This document shows, in pieces, positions 1-7,300 of a DNA stretch of 10,971 bases. Source of the DNA: DATBAT01 sp036271375 (GTDB lineage Bacteria > Acidobacteriota > Terriglobia > Terriglobales > Acidobacteriaceae); NCBI GenBank assembly GCA_036271375.1, contig DATBAT010000445.1, positions 1-10,971 on the forward strand, in the 5' to 3' direction. Both the position numbers and the translations under genes were made by a program. Each line of letters opens with the position of its first letter. Position 1 is the first letter of the stretch. The notes under the pieces are model-generated. The model had not been told where the DNA came from. It saw nothing but the letters and a program-made list of their open reading frames with translations, and did not search any database.

Positions 1-234
1 GGTCATACCGTCCACGAGCTGAGAATTTGGGAAGACCCTGCCGACCGTTCGCTGATGCTTGCACAACTCCAAAAGGGCGCTCCCATTCGAAACGCTGTGG
101 CACGACTCCGCACCAAATCAGGCGATCTCAAGCTCACCGCCTATTCAGCCGACAGGATCCGCTTTGATGGACAGGACTGCATTCTGGCCGTCTCCGAAGA
201 CATTTCACAGTATGAAAGGCAACGGATCAATTGA
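1..234 (+). CDS. C-terminal end of a PAS-domain (sensory) protein, 5' end outside window
   Basis: The open frame enters from the left edge and ends at TGA 232-234, giving 77 residues. The visible part matches the second half of a PAS fold of the S-box type: a segment around WEDPADRSLMLAQL, then an RLRTKSGD turn, a strand TAYSADRIRFDGQDCIL, and the closing AVSEDISQYERQ, equivalent to the 'DITerk' end of many PAS domains. PAS domains sense ligands or redox state and normally pass the signal to a kinase, GGDEF or other output domain. Here the protein stops two residues after the point where a linker helix would normally begin. Either PAS is the last domain of a multi-PAS protein, or the output module has been lost. 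The upstream domains cannot be seen. The fold assignment rests on motif recognition only. Confidence 0.7.
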   Translation, partial: GHTVHELRIWEDPADRSLMLAQLQKGAPIRNAVARLRTKSGDLKLTAYSADRIRFDGQDCILAVSEDISQYERQRIN

Positions 235-245
235 GGGGCGCAACT

Positions 246-331
246 CGGGCAGCGACCCTCATCTCTTAAAGTGTCCGGCATCTGGGTTCGGAATTAGGGG
301 GTCTGAGGTTCAAATCCTCCCTTCCCGACCA
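246..331 (+). tRNA. tRNA-like 3' end, probably a degraded tRNA remnant
   Basis: Positions 304-331 read like the 3' end of a bacterial tRNA. There is a T-arm with loop TTCAAAT (309-315) closed by GAGG/CCTC (305-308 with 316-319), then a seven-base acceptor strand CTTCCCG (321-327), a discriminator A and an encoded CCA (329-331). A matching 5' acceptor strand CGGGCAG lies at 246-252 with one mismatch. The bases between do not fold into acceptable D and anticodon arms, and no anticodon can be assigned. I read it as an eroded tRNA, or as the 3' tRNA fragment left by an integration event, not as a working tRNA. A short unusual RNA with a tRNA-like end is an alternative. Confidence 0.35.
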
Positions 332-409
332 TTGATTCAACACTTAAACTTCCAAAAGGAAATAACCGTTCCCCGAAGCTATCCGCCCTTTCGAGAGTAG
401 ACTTCAGAA

Positions 410-715
410 ATGTTAGTGAACTTCGCGCAATTCGTTCTGCAGGTCATCGTTCAAGACCTTTCCAAACCTGCTACAGACCTAGGAGCCATTCTAAAAACTA
501 ATATCCCGAATGTTCAGGTTTCCTATACGCTTCCCCGATCGCCGGTTGATGTTGAACCGACCCTCGTATTTGTTGCACCGGAAGGCGAGTATGACGCTAG
601 CGAGCTATTCGCCCTCATTGAGCAAAACACGGAGAAATGGTTCGACTCTCGCACCGACAGCGTAACAGTAGAAGTTCGTAAACCAGACGGCCACGTTCAG
701 GTTCTTGCTAGGTAG
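410..715 (+). CDS. Small hypothetical protein (101 aa)
   Basis: The frame starts at ATG 410, with an in-frame stop four codons upstream at 398-400 that fixes the longest start. It ends at TAG 713-715. No clear Shine-Dalgarno sequence precedes it. The protein has no signal peptide and no membrane segment. It reads as soluble alpha/beta: an N-terminal hydrophobic stretch (about residues 1-15), a middle strand TLVFVAP, a helix ASELFALIEQNTEKWFD and a C-terminal strand pair in DSVTVEVRKPDGHVQVL. That ending (helix, then a 'VTVEVRKPDG' hairpin) recalls the small EACC1-type effector-associated proteins found in bacterial conflict systems, but the similarity is weak and no effector gene follows. Composition looks like a real protein, unlike the surrounding frames, so I consider it a gene or a recently intact one. 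Function unknown. Confidence 0.5.
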   Translation: MLVNFAQFVLQVIVQDLSKPATDLGAILKTNIPNVQVSYTLPRSPVDVEPTLVFVAPEGEYDASELFALIEQNTEKWFDSRTDSVTVEVRKPDGHVQVLAR

Positions 716-824
716 CGAAAATAGCGCAACTGCGACCGAATCTGCTCCAAACGACCTGCATAATTGGGCGCTTTGAAATGCCGTGGTAGGTTTGTCCGGT
801 GAAAATATTCCAGATTTTGGTTGA

Positions 825-1267
825 AAATCCACGAGCTTCTTTCTAGAGAGTTTGCTGCCTGTCGAGTTCGATTTGGAAACGGCGCCATTGCAACTCGAAA
901 GGGTGCAGGTTTCACATGCTCTTATTCCCTGGGATGATCCCAACTTTGGCCTCGATGCGAATTGGATTTCGTCCTACCTTTATCGCCAAAGCTGTTCCCC
1001 GGGGAGCGGGTTACGATCGAGGCAAGAATCTATAACCATTCAAATATGCCCCGCATTGCGAGAGTCGAATTGGAGACGCCCGACGGGTGGAGTGCCGAGA
1101 CGAGAGTGGAAGCGACTATTCCTCCGCACTCCGAAGGGAAATTGAGGTTAGGCGCAACCTCGCCAAAAAATCCTTCCATACGCCGTCAGGTATTGGGTCT
1201 AAACGTTTGGTTTAACAACCTGCATCTCGGCGAAATGGCCGAGGCGATTGTTGATTATTTAGGCTGA
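825..1267 (+). pseudogene. Frameshifted C-terminal remnant of a larger protein with a NEW3-like beta-sandwich domain
   Basis: Two adjacent frames together give one plausible protein tail. Frame 3 from about 825 yields LPVEFDLETAPLQLERVQVSHALIPWDDPNFGLDANW up to about 965. The coherent text then moves to frame 2, DFVLPLSPKLFPGERVTIEARIYNHS, and continues through VELETPDGWSAE and VWFNNLHLGEMAEAIVDYLG to TGA 1265-1267. Frame 2 has a stop at 935-937 and frame 3 has one at 822-824, so neither frame alone makes a full gene. The C-terminal 100 residues have the strand pattern of an Ig-like accessory domain of the NEW3/NPCBM-associated type: 'GERVTIEARIYNHS', 'PDGW', then a proline-rich turn. Such domains cap exported hydrolases and some metallo-beta-lactamase-fold proteins. 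The parent family is not certain. A single-base loss near 960-965 plus earlier 5' decay explains the pattern; a sequencing error is the alternative. Confidence 0.5.
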
Positions 1268-1309
1268 CACGCTGCTGACATCTGATGTAGAGGCACGATC
1301 ATTCTGCGT

Positions 1310-1408
1310 ATGCGTATTGTCCACGCTATCCTTATCGCCATCTGTCTCCCGGCCCACTGTTCTGTAAGCCAAACCGTTCCTGGCGGATTGGAGTCTATCC
1401 AGCGGTAA
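1310..1408 (+). pseudogene. Signal-peptide-like 32-codon stub, likely a truncated secreted-protein start
   Basis: ATG 1310 to TAA 1406-1408 encodes 32 residues starting MRIVHAILIAICLPAHCSVSQ. It has a short basic start, a hydrophobic core of about ten residues and a polar region with AHC or VSQ as possible cleavage sites. This is the layout of an export signal with almost nothing following. No coherent continuation could be followed in the other frames, although the frame beginning at ATG 1463 contains a protein-like stretch (LYPDFQDAIPAYAKTIADLC) before it too stops. The best reading is the N-terminal stub of a decayed exported protein. A genuine small secreted peptide is possible but less likely. 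Confidence 0.3.
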
Positions 1409-1682
1409 AGCGCGGAACGCTCTACATGTATAGCCGCCCGGGAGGCGGACTAAAATCGCGCTATGGAGGTAGGCTTATATCCGGATTTCCAAGATGCGAT
1501 TCCGGCCTATGCAAAAACGATCGCGGATTTGTGCTCGTCGTCGTCAACAGAGGCAACCCCAAGAATCCATGGGTTCGGCAAGTGATGGTGAACATGCGAA
1601 GCCTACTTAGAGGATGTTGGGGCGCGGAGCCGCCTTCGGGCGGTCTACTACTGTCTGGTTTACGAGATATTATGAAGAGAGA
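1409..1682. other. Intergenic stretch without a supportable gene; two CCGCC/GGCGG hairpins
   Basis: No frame here reads as an intact protein. Fragments of protein-like text in different frames (around 1463-1520 and 1505-1580) suggest decayed coding sequence. Two short GC-rich hairpins share the same arms. One has CCGCC 1434-1438 with GGCGG 1444-1448 and a five-base loop. The other has CCGCC 1630-1634 with GGCGG 1639-1643 and a stable TTCG tetraloop. Neither is followed by a T-run, so they are not typical terminators. The second lies 40 bases before the next start codon. No convincing promoter was found for that gene: a TATTAT at 1668-1673 lacks a good -35 box. Confidence 0.5.
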
Positions 1683-2651
1683 ATGAAATCTTTGGACCAA
1701 ACACATCGCTTATGTCGCCGTCAGGTCCTGCGAAACCTTGGGTTCTGCGCAAGCGCTTTGGTTTGTGGCTTTACTCTTCCACGGCAAGCGGTCGGCGAGT
1801 CGGCCGATCCTACAATCCAAGTCGGAAGCTTTGACAAGATCTACGATCCATCGGTGGGCGAAAAAGAAAAGTGGTATATCAACGACCATACTTTTATCCG
1901 GGGCGAGGATGGGCAGTGGCATCTCTTTGGCATCACTCATCGCGAGCCGGCTAATGCACAGAAGGAAAAATTCTTTGCTCATGCCACTGCGCCTGACCTG
2001 CGCGGTCCGTGGAGCAAGCAGGCGGCGGTTCTGCATGTCGATGAACAGGCTGGCGAAACTGTCGTATGGGCTCCGTATGTTCTAAAGCACGCCGGGATGT
2101 ATTGGATGTACTTTTGCGCTGGTGGGATGGAGCACACGAAATATCACATCCATCTTGCCACCTCGCGGGATCTCTTCCATTGGGACCGGCATGCAGCGAA
2201 TCCGATGGTTGTAGACGGATATGATGCTCGCGACCCGATGGTAGCGCGGCTCCGAGACAGTTGGGTGCTGTACTATGCGGCGACCGATAAACCCGAGGGC
2301 GGCAATCATACGGTGCACGCGGTCACCAGCAAGGATCTGGTGCATTGGTCCGGCAAGAAGGAAATTTTTCGCGACGCTGAAATCGGAACTTACGGCGGAC
2401 CGACTGAGTCTCCGTTCGTCGTCGCACGGGATGGGAAGTATTTTCTCTTTCTCTGCACCAACCATGGGTACAACGAGACCGCAGTTTATGAAAGCGAGAC
2501 ACCGTTTCACTGGGATGCCTCGCGCCTCGTGGGCAGGTTTCCCGCGCATGCCGCTGAAGTAATCCAGACACCGGAAGGGAAGTGGTTTGTCTCCCGCGCG
2601 GGCTGGGGACAGGGCGGAGTCTACCTCGCAGAACTAACCTGGAGCAGATGA
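1683..2651 (+). CDS. Exported GH43-like five-bladed beta-propeller glycoside hydrolase
   Basis: The 322-residue product is predicted to cleave a glycosidic bond in a furanose- or pyranose-containing polysaccharide, acting in the periplasm or outside the cell. ATG 1683 was chosen because it places a twin-arginine-like signal at the N terminus (CRRQVLRNLG at residues 11-20, then a hydrophobic core to about residue 30). Longer in-frame starts add an implausible leader. Family GH43/GH32-like landmarks occur in order: IND-HTFIRGEDGQWHLFG with D68 as candidate base; WAPYVLKHAGMYWMYFC (129-145), typical of blade 2; SRDLFHW (161-167); GYDARDPMV with D184 as candidate pKa modulator; GGPTESPFVV with E242 as candidate acid; and HAAEVIQTPEGKWFVS (289-304), then GGVYLAELTW as the closing blade. 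The length fits a single catalytic domain with no carbohydrate-binding module. Its stop overlaps the next gene's start, so the two are probably co-translated. Substrate and subfamily cannot be fixed from motifs alone. Confidence 0.8.
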   Translation: MKSLDQTHRLCRRQVLRNLGFCASALVCGFTLPRQAVGESADPTIQVGSFDKIYDPSVGEKEKWYINDHTFIRGEDGQWHLFGITHREPANAQKEKFFAHATAPDLRGPWSKQAAVLHVDEQAGETVVWAPYVLKHAGMYWMYFCAGGMEHTKYHIHLATSRDLFHWDRHAANPMVVDGYDARDPMVARLRDSWVLYYAATDKPEGGNHTVHAVTSKDLVHWSGKKEIFRDAEIGTYGGPTESPFVVARDGKYFLFLCTNHGYNETAVYESETPFHWDASRLVGRFPAHAAEVIQTPEGKWFVSRAGWGQGGVYLAELTWSR

Positions 2652-4102
2652 TCAAGTCCAAGCTGAGTCTGTTTTGGGTGGCTTTCCTTGCAGTCGGTAC
2701 GGTTTCCTTATTCGCTTCGACTCATGCTGACACGGAAACGGTTCGAAACATTGCCTCCGCTTTGCGGCAGAACGAGAATGACGCTGCCCTCAATCTCCTA
2801 AAACCTGCGCTGATTGCATTTCCGGGCGACGCGAAGCTGTGGACGATGCAAGGCTTCGTGCTCAACAAATTGCATCGTGCGAATGACGCTCTCTCCGCAT
2901 ACCAGCATGCTCTGAGCATTTCCCCCAACAATATAGGCGCGCTCGAAGGTGCGGCTCAGATCGAGTATGAACGGGATAGCAAAAACGCTCTCCCGTTTTT
3001 AGAGCGAATTTTGAAGCTGCGTCCTGAGGATGCCACCAGCCATGCCATGATGGGATCCCTGGCGTACAAGCAAGGTGATTGTTCCGCCGCGGAAAAGAAT
3101 TTCGCGCTGAGCGGAAAGCTTCTCGCCTCTCAGCCGGTGGCGCTGGCGCAATACGGGTCGTGTCTGGTCAAACTCGGTCAGCCGGACCAGGCGATGCCGA
3201 TATTTCAAAAGCTTCTAGAACTGACGCCTGACGACGCCGACACCCGGATACGGCTGGCTTCGCTGCAATTAAAGCTCAACGTACCGAAAGAGGCGATTGC
3301 GACTCTGCAACCTTTATTAGAGGGAAAGCCTGACAGCCGGATGTCGGAGCTGGCAGCAGCGGGTTATGAGGCAGACGGGCAGACGCAAGAGGCCGCGAAT
3401 ACGCTGAACCGGGCGGTGCGCGCCGATCCCCGCAATGTCGACCTTTATATCGATCTCGCGACGCTCGCTTTTGATCATCACTCGTTCGCGTCGGGGATTG
3501 AATTGATGACGTCGGGATTGCAGTTCGTTCCAGATTCGGCGGTGCTTTATCTGGAGCGGGGAATTTTGTATGTCCAGATTGCGGACTACGAAAAAGCTGA
3601 CGCCGATTTTGAAAAGGCGAGCGAGTTGGATCCGAACCAATCCTTCAGCCAGGTCGCGCAAGGCAAGGTCGCCGAGCAACACGGGGACTACGCTACGGCG
3701 CTGGCTGCGGTGCAGAAAAAGCTGGCGAGGAAGCCGGACGACCCTTTCCTGCTTTACACGCAAGCGGAAATTCTGGCGCAGAAATGGCTGGAGCCGGGGA
3801 CGCCACAGTTCAAGCTGGCGGTAGAGTCGGCGCGCCGGGCAGCGGCTGCGAAGCCCGACATGATTGCTGCCCACGACATTTTGGGGACACTCTACCTCAG
3901 GTCGGGCGAATATCCATTGGCGATCCAACAGTCTCGCGAGGTATTGCGCCTTGAACCCAAAGATGAGGCAGCACTCTACCGCCTGATGATGGCTCTGCGC
4001 AAAACCGGTGATCGCAAGGAACTGCCCGCTCTGCTTCAGCAATTGGCGCAGTTGCACCAGGAGAAAGCCAAAGCCCGATCGTTTCAGCATCGAGAGGAAT
4101 AA
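2648..4102 (+). CDS. Exported tetratricopeptide-repeat (TPR) protein
   Basis: The 484-residue protein starts at ATG 2648, which overlaps the upstream stop as ATGA and is preceded by GGAG at 2641-2644. A longer frame exists but would bury the signal peptide. Residues 1-27 form a Sec signal (KSKLSLFWVAFLAVGTVSLFA, probable cleavage THA|D), so it should act in the periplasm or beyond. The rest is about ten to eleven consecutive TPR-type helix pairs. Clear units include LWTMQGFVLNKLHRANDALSAYQHALSISPNN, VALAQYGSCLVKLGQPDQAMPIFQKLLELTPDD, LYLERGILYVQIADYEKADADFEKASELDPN and AAHDILGTLYLRSGEYPLAIQQSREVLRLEPKD. TPR superhelices bind peptides or partner proteins. No catalytic domain is visible. Coupling to the hydrolase gene suggests a scaffold or accessory role in glycan processing; this is inference. 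The tail ends in a charged helix (HQEKAKARSFQHREE). Confidence 0.88.
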   Translation: MIKSKLSLFWVAFLAVGTVSLFASTHADTETVRNIASALRQNENDAALNLLKPALIAFPGDAKLWTMQGFVLNKLHRANDALSAYQHALSISPNNIGALEGAAQIEYERDSKNALPFLERILKLRPEDATSHAMMGSLAYKQGDCSAAEKNFALSGKLLASQPVALAQYGSCLVKLGQPDQAMPIFQKLLELTPDDADTRIRLASLQLKLNVPKEAIATLQPLLEGKPDSRMSELAAAGYEADGQTQEAANTLNRAVRADPRNVDLYIDLATLAFDHHSFASGIELMTSGLQFVPDSAVLYLERGILYVQIADYEKADADFEKASELDPNQSFSQVAQGKVAEQHGDYATALAAVQKKLARKPDDPFLLYTQAEILAQKWLEPGTPQFKLAVESARRAAAAKPDMIAAHDILGTLYLRSGEYPLAIQQSREVLRLEPKDEAALYRLMMALRKTGDRKELPALLQQLAQLHQEKAKARSFQHREE

Positions 4103-4123
4103 TTCACCCAAGCGTTGCGAAAC

Positions 4124-4157
4124 TGCGGACGCGTTCGGAATTCCGAAACGTTCCGCA
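4124..4157. other. Strong interrupted inverted repeat just after the TPR gene
   Basis: Outer arms TGCGGA (4124-4129) and TCCGCA (4152-4157) enclose a CG/CG pair and a perfect 14-base palindrome TTCGGAATTCCGAA (4134-4147), together about 15 pairs with small bulges. It begins 21 bases after the TPR stop. There is no T-run after it, so it is at best a weak or factor-assisted terminator. It may equally be an mRNA-stabilising 3' hairpin or a protein-binding palindrome in the receptor's upstream region. Confidence 0.5.
4144..4155. promoter_or_regulatory. Operator-like palindrome, distal copy (LacI-type)
   Basis: CGAAACGTTCCG is one base away from the perfect palindrome CGAAACGTTTCG. Symmetry extends outward on both sides (7 of 9 positions per half). 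A palindrome with a central CG flanked by A and T runs is the usual shape of LacI/PurR-family operators. A second copy lies 141 bases downstream next to a promoter. It overlaps the right arm of the hairpin at 4124-4157, so part of the symmetry could belong to that structure instead. Confidence 0.35.
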
Positions 4158-4284
4158 ATCGATTTGATTCTGCAATCCTGACGTTTCCCATCAGACAAAG
4201 CAAACCTATTAAAAGCTGTATTCCTTATATATTTCTTCATAATCTTTCAAAATCTTCCGAACCGGGCTGCAATAAAGCGGGAAA

Positions 4285-4296
4285 CGCAACGTTTCG
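4285..4296. promoter_or_regulatory. Operator-like palindrome, proximal copy abutting the -35 box
   Basis: CGCAACGTTTCG differs by one base from CGAAACGTTTCG, the same ideal palindrome approached by the site at 4144-4155. It ends one base before the candidate -35 element at 4298. That placement fits control of the TonB-receptor promoter by a sugar-responsive LacI-type regulator. No regulator gene is present in the window. A further inverted pair, CGTTTCCC 4182-4189 with GGGAAACG 4279-4286, overlaps this site on the left. Confidence 0.4.
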
Positions 4297-4297
4297 A

Positions 4298-4327
4298 TTG
4301 AAAAAGACAGCGGAGCTTGTATATAGT
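4298..4327 (+). promoter_or_regulatory. Sigma70-like promoter for the TonB-dependent receptor
   Basis: A -35 box TTGAAA (4298-4303) and a -10 box TATAGT (4322-4327) are separated by 18 bases, in the most A/T-rich part of the intergenic region. Transcription would begin near 4334 and leave a leader of about 59 bases. This indicates that the receptor can be transcribed independently of the upstream hydrolase-TPR pair. Confidence 0.55.
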
Positions 4328-4392
4328 GATCCCCACTTTCCAGACGGCCACGTCACCGTTCCGGGAGATCCGAAAATCTTGTGGGGGAAACG

Positions 4393-7300
4393 ATGAAGCG
4401 TTCTGTTCTTGCGTCCTTTTTCATGTTGGTGCTTGCCGCATGTACAACCAGTTGGGCGCAGTTCAACAGCAGTGTTCAAGGTACGGTGCGGGATGGCAGT
4501 GGCGCGTCGGTAGCCAACGCGAAAATCGTTTTAAACGATGTGGCGACGGGGGTCTCTAATGTGGCCTCTACGAATTCGGAAGGTTTTTATCGTTTCAACA
4601 GTCTGCCGGTTGGCAGATACAGCGTCACGGTTGACGCCAAGGGATTCCGTCCCCAGTCGGTTGACGTGAGCGTCACCGCCGGACAGTCGCGCGACGTGGA
4701 CGTGACCATCGAGATCGCGGCGATGAATGAATCGGTGAAGGTGACGGGCGAGGCCGCGCTGGTTGATACCACGGAGACGAGAGTCCATCTCAGCATCGAC
4801 GCCGAAAAGCTTCAGAACCTGCCGGTGCTCAACAACAATTTGATCAGCCTGATGAGCATGGCTCCGGGCGTGGTGGGCAACAACGCTTCTCAGGGCGACA
4901 ACTTCACCAACGAGTATTTCCCAGGAATGAGCGCCAACGGACGCAGTTTTGCCGGGAACCAGTTCAACATGGACGGCATTTCGGTGACCAGCAACGTCTC
5001 GACAGGAACGCTGAACTGGGCGCCCAACCCGGATGCGATCGAGGAACTGACGATCGAGACCGACACCTTCAAGGTCGACCAGGGCATCGGCAGCTCGCTG
5101 GTGGTGAACATGATTTCCAAAGCCGGCAGCAACCAGTTTCACGGCAGCGGCAAATATCTTTTCAACAATCAGGACATGTGGGCGAAGACGCACTTCACCG
5201 ATCCCTCGGGCTACCCTGGATTCAAGAAGCACGACATCAGCGGAACCTTCGGCGGGCCAATCGTGAAGGGCAAGACATTTTTCTTTGCGTCGGTCGAAGC
5301 GCTTCGATCGCTGTCTTCCTCCGGCCACCAGGGAACGACTTTTGAGAGTCCGGAATTTGTGCAGTGGGCGCAGCAGAATTTTCCCGACACGATTGGCACC
5401 AAGGTCCTAAGCCAATATCCCGCAGAAGGCCTGAACAACTTTAGCGTCAACAGCACGGCACTCGACTATTTTGGAAACGACAGCAACAATCAGCCGCTGT
5501 GCGGTACGCCTGCGACCTATAACATCCCTTGCGGCATGCCGGTGGTCACCAATGGCACCTATGACCTCAGCCCCTATCGCAATGGGTTGCAGTATTCGTT
5601 GAGAGGCGATCAGTATCTCAACGGCGGCAAGGACAGAATCTTTGGCAGCTATTTGAACATGGATGAAGGCGACGAGAATGCGGCCACCAGAAAGGGCTTC
5701 GGCTCGACCAACTCGACCAACTCATGGGCGACGGAAGCAAGCTGGACACACACGTTCTCGACCACGCTGTTGAACGAATTCAGTTTCAACGCAGACCACG
5801 TTTTTGGCTGGAGCGTGAAGGCGGCCCCGTTCGAAGTTCCCACGATTTCGGTGGATGGAATCGGGCTTACGGTTGATCCTGGCTGGTCAGGACTATACGC
5901 GCAACACAACTACAACTGGCGCGACGTGGTGAGCTGGGTGAAGGGATCGCACTCGTTCCGCATGGGCGGTGGTTTCTTCAAGGACGATGACTCGGCCGAT
6001 TTCCGGAATGCGCAGGGGCGTCCGCAATTCGGCTTTAACAATCTGATTGATCTGGTCACCGATAATCCTTTTTCCGAATCTGGTGTGGCCTATGACGCGC
6101 TTACCGGAACGCCGAAGCCGTTTGTCTTCGGGGCGAAAGGCAACGGCGCGAACCTGTTCTTCCAGGATGAATGGAAGGTCCGCCACAATCTGACGTTGAC
6201 CATGGGAATTCGCTGGGACGATTTCGGCAATCCGGTGGGCATCGACGGCTACCACTACAGCAATCTGTTTTTGGGCAGTGGCACAACGGACCAGCAATTC
6301 GCCGGCGCCAGCGTGAAGAGCGTGGACTCACCGTTTGCGCACCGCTTAAACCGCAATTTTTCACCGCGCTTCGGCTACGCGTGGTCGCCGGGGAGCAATG
6401 GCAAGACCAGCTTCCGCGGGGGCATCGGACTTTATCAGAACTGGGTAAACCTGGGAGAAACGGTGGATCTGCTGCGGATCAACCCTCCGGGATTTTTGTT
6501 CCCCGGATTCACGCAGGACACTCCCATCAAGCCGCTGTTTTCCTTAGGAACGCAAAGCACTACTTGGCCTTTCGGTTTCACGTTGCCGGATATTCCGACT
6601 GGGGAAGTCAACCCGGTTGGTGGATTGGTGGGAGTGCAATCGGACGTGGCCGGCATCAATCGCAACCTGAGGGTCCCGCTTACCTTGAATTGGGTGTTCG
6701 GAGTGGAGCGGGAATTGCCGTGGCACCTGGTGGGATCGGCAAACTACAGCGGATCACGGACATGGTCAGGGCTTTCTGGAACAGACTTCAACCGCTTCGC
6801 GGGCGACGTGCTGGATGGAAACCTGGACCGGCTTACCAGCAATTTTGGATCGATGACTTACATCGGGAATTTTAACCAGATGTGGTATAAGGCGCTTTTG
6901 GTTACGGTTCGACGGTCATTTGGTTCGCTGGTAACTTTCCAGGGTTCTTACAACCTGGCGAGTTCCACCGACCTGGGCCAGGGCGGCGACCGCACTACCG
7001 CCTATGACCGATTCGACGATCAGCACGTGCTGGCGCGCAAAGGGCCGTCGGCATGGGATGTTCGTAACCGAATATCCGCTTCGGGCTTGCTCAATGTGCC
7101 GGCGCCCTTCGCGTCTTCGGGCATCAGCAAAGCGGTGCTTGGAGGGTGGGAGCTGGGCTTCACGGTCAGCGCCGAGAGCGGGACGCCTTACAGCGTGTAC
7201 AACACCAACGCATACGAGAATGGCGGAGACTACAATGCCGACGGATATGACTTCGATTATCCGAATGCGCCGACGACAAACCTTAACCGGAGTTATTCGC

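Noticed and set aside
59..400. 113-codon frame running through the PAS end and the tRNA-like segment
   Set aside because: The PAS frame explains 1-234, and the later text (GSEVQILPSRP) is the familiar result of translating a tRNA 3' end.
1614..1682. Upstream extension of the GH43-like gene to a start at 1614
   Set aside because: It would place 23 unrelated residues ahead of a good twin-arginine-like signal and read through the TTCG hairpin.
1426..1686. 86-codon frame before the hydrolase gene
   Set aside because: No start signal, low-complexity mixed text, and overlap with the next gene; at most a fragment of decayed coding sequence.
3317..4240. 307-codon open frame on the minus strand opposite the TPR gene
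   Set aside because: It lies antisense to a clear TPR protein and is rich in Arg, Leu and Gln as expected from complementing that codon pattern. It shows no recognisable domain and extends into the regulatory region.
4406..4446. Lipobox-like LAAC in the receptor signal peptide
   Set aside because: Barrel receptors of this family are not lipoproteins, and a standard SWA|Q cleavage site follows a few residues later.
4531..5328. 265-codon minus-strand frame within the receptor gene
   Set aside because: The composition (many His, Arg, Val) is a mirror of the receptor's coding strand; no motif, no ribosome site.
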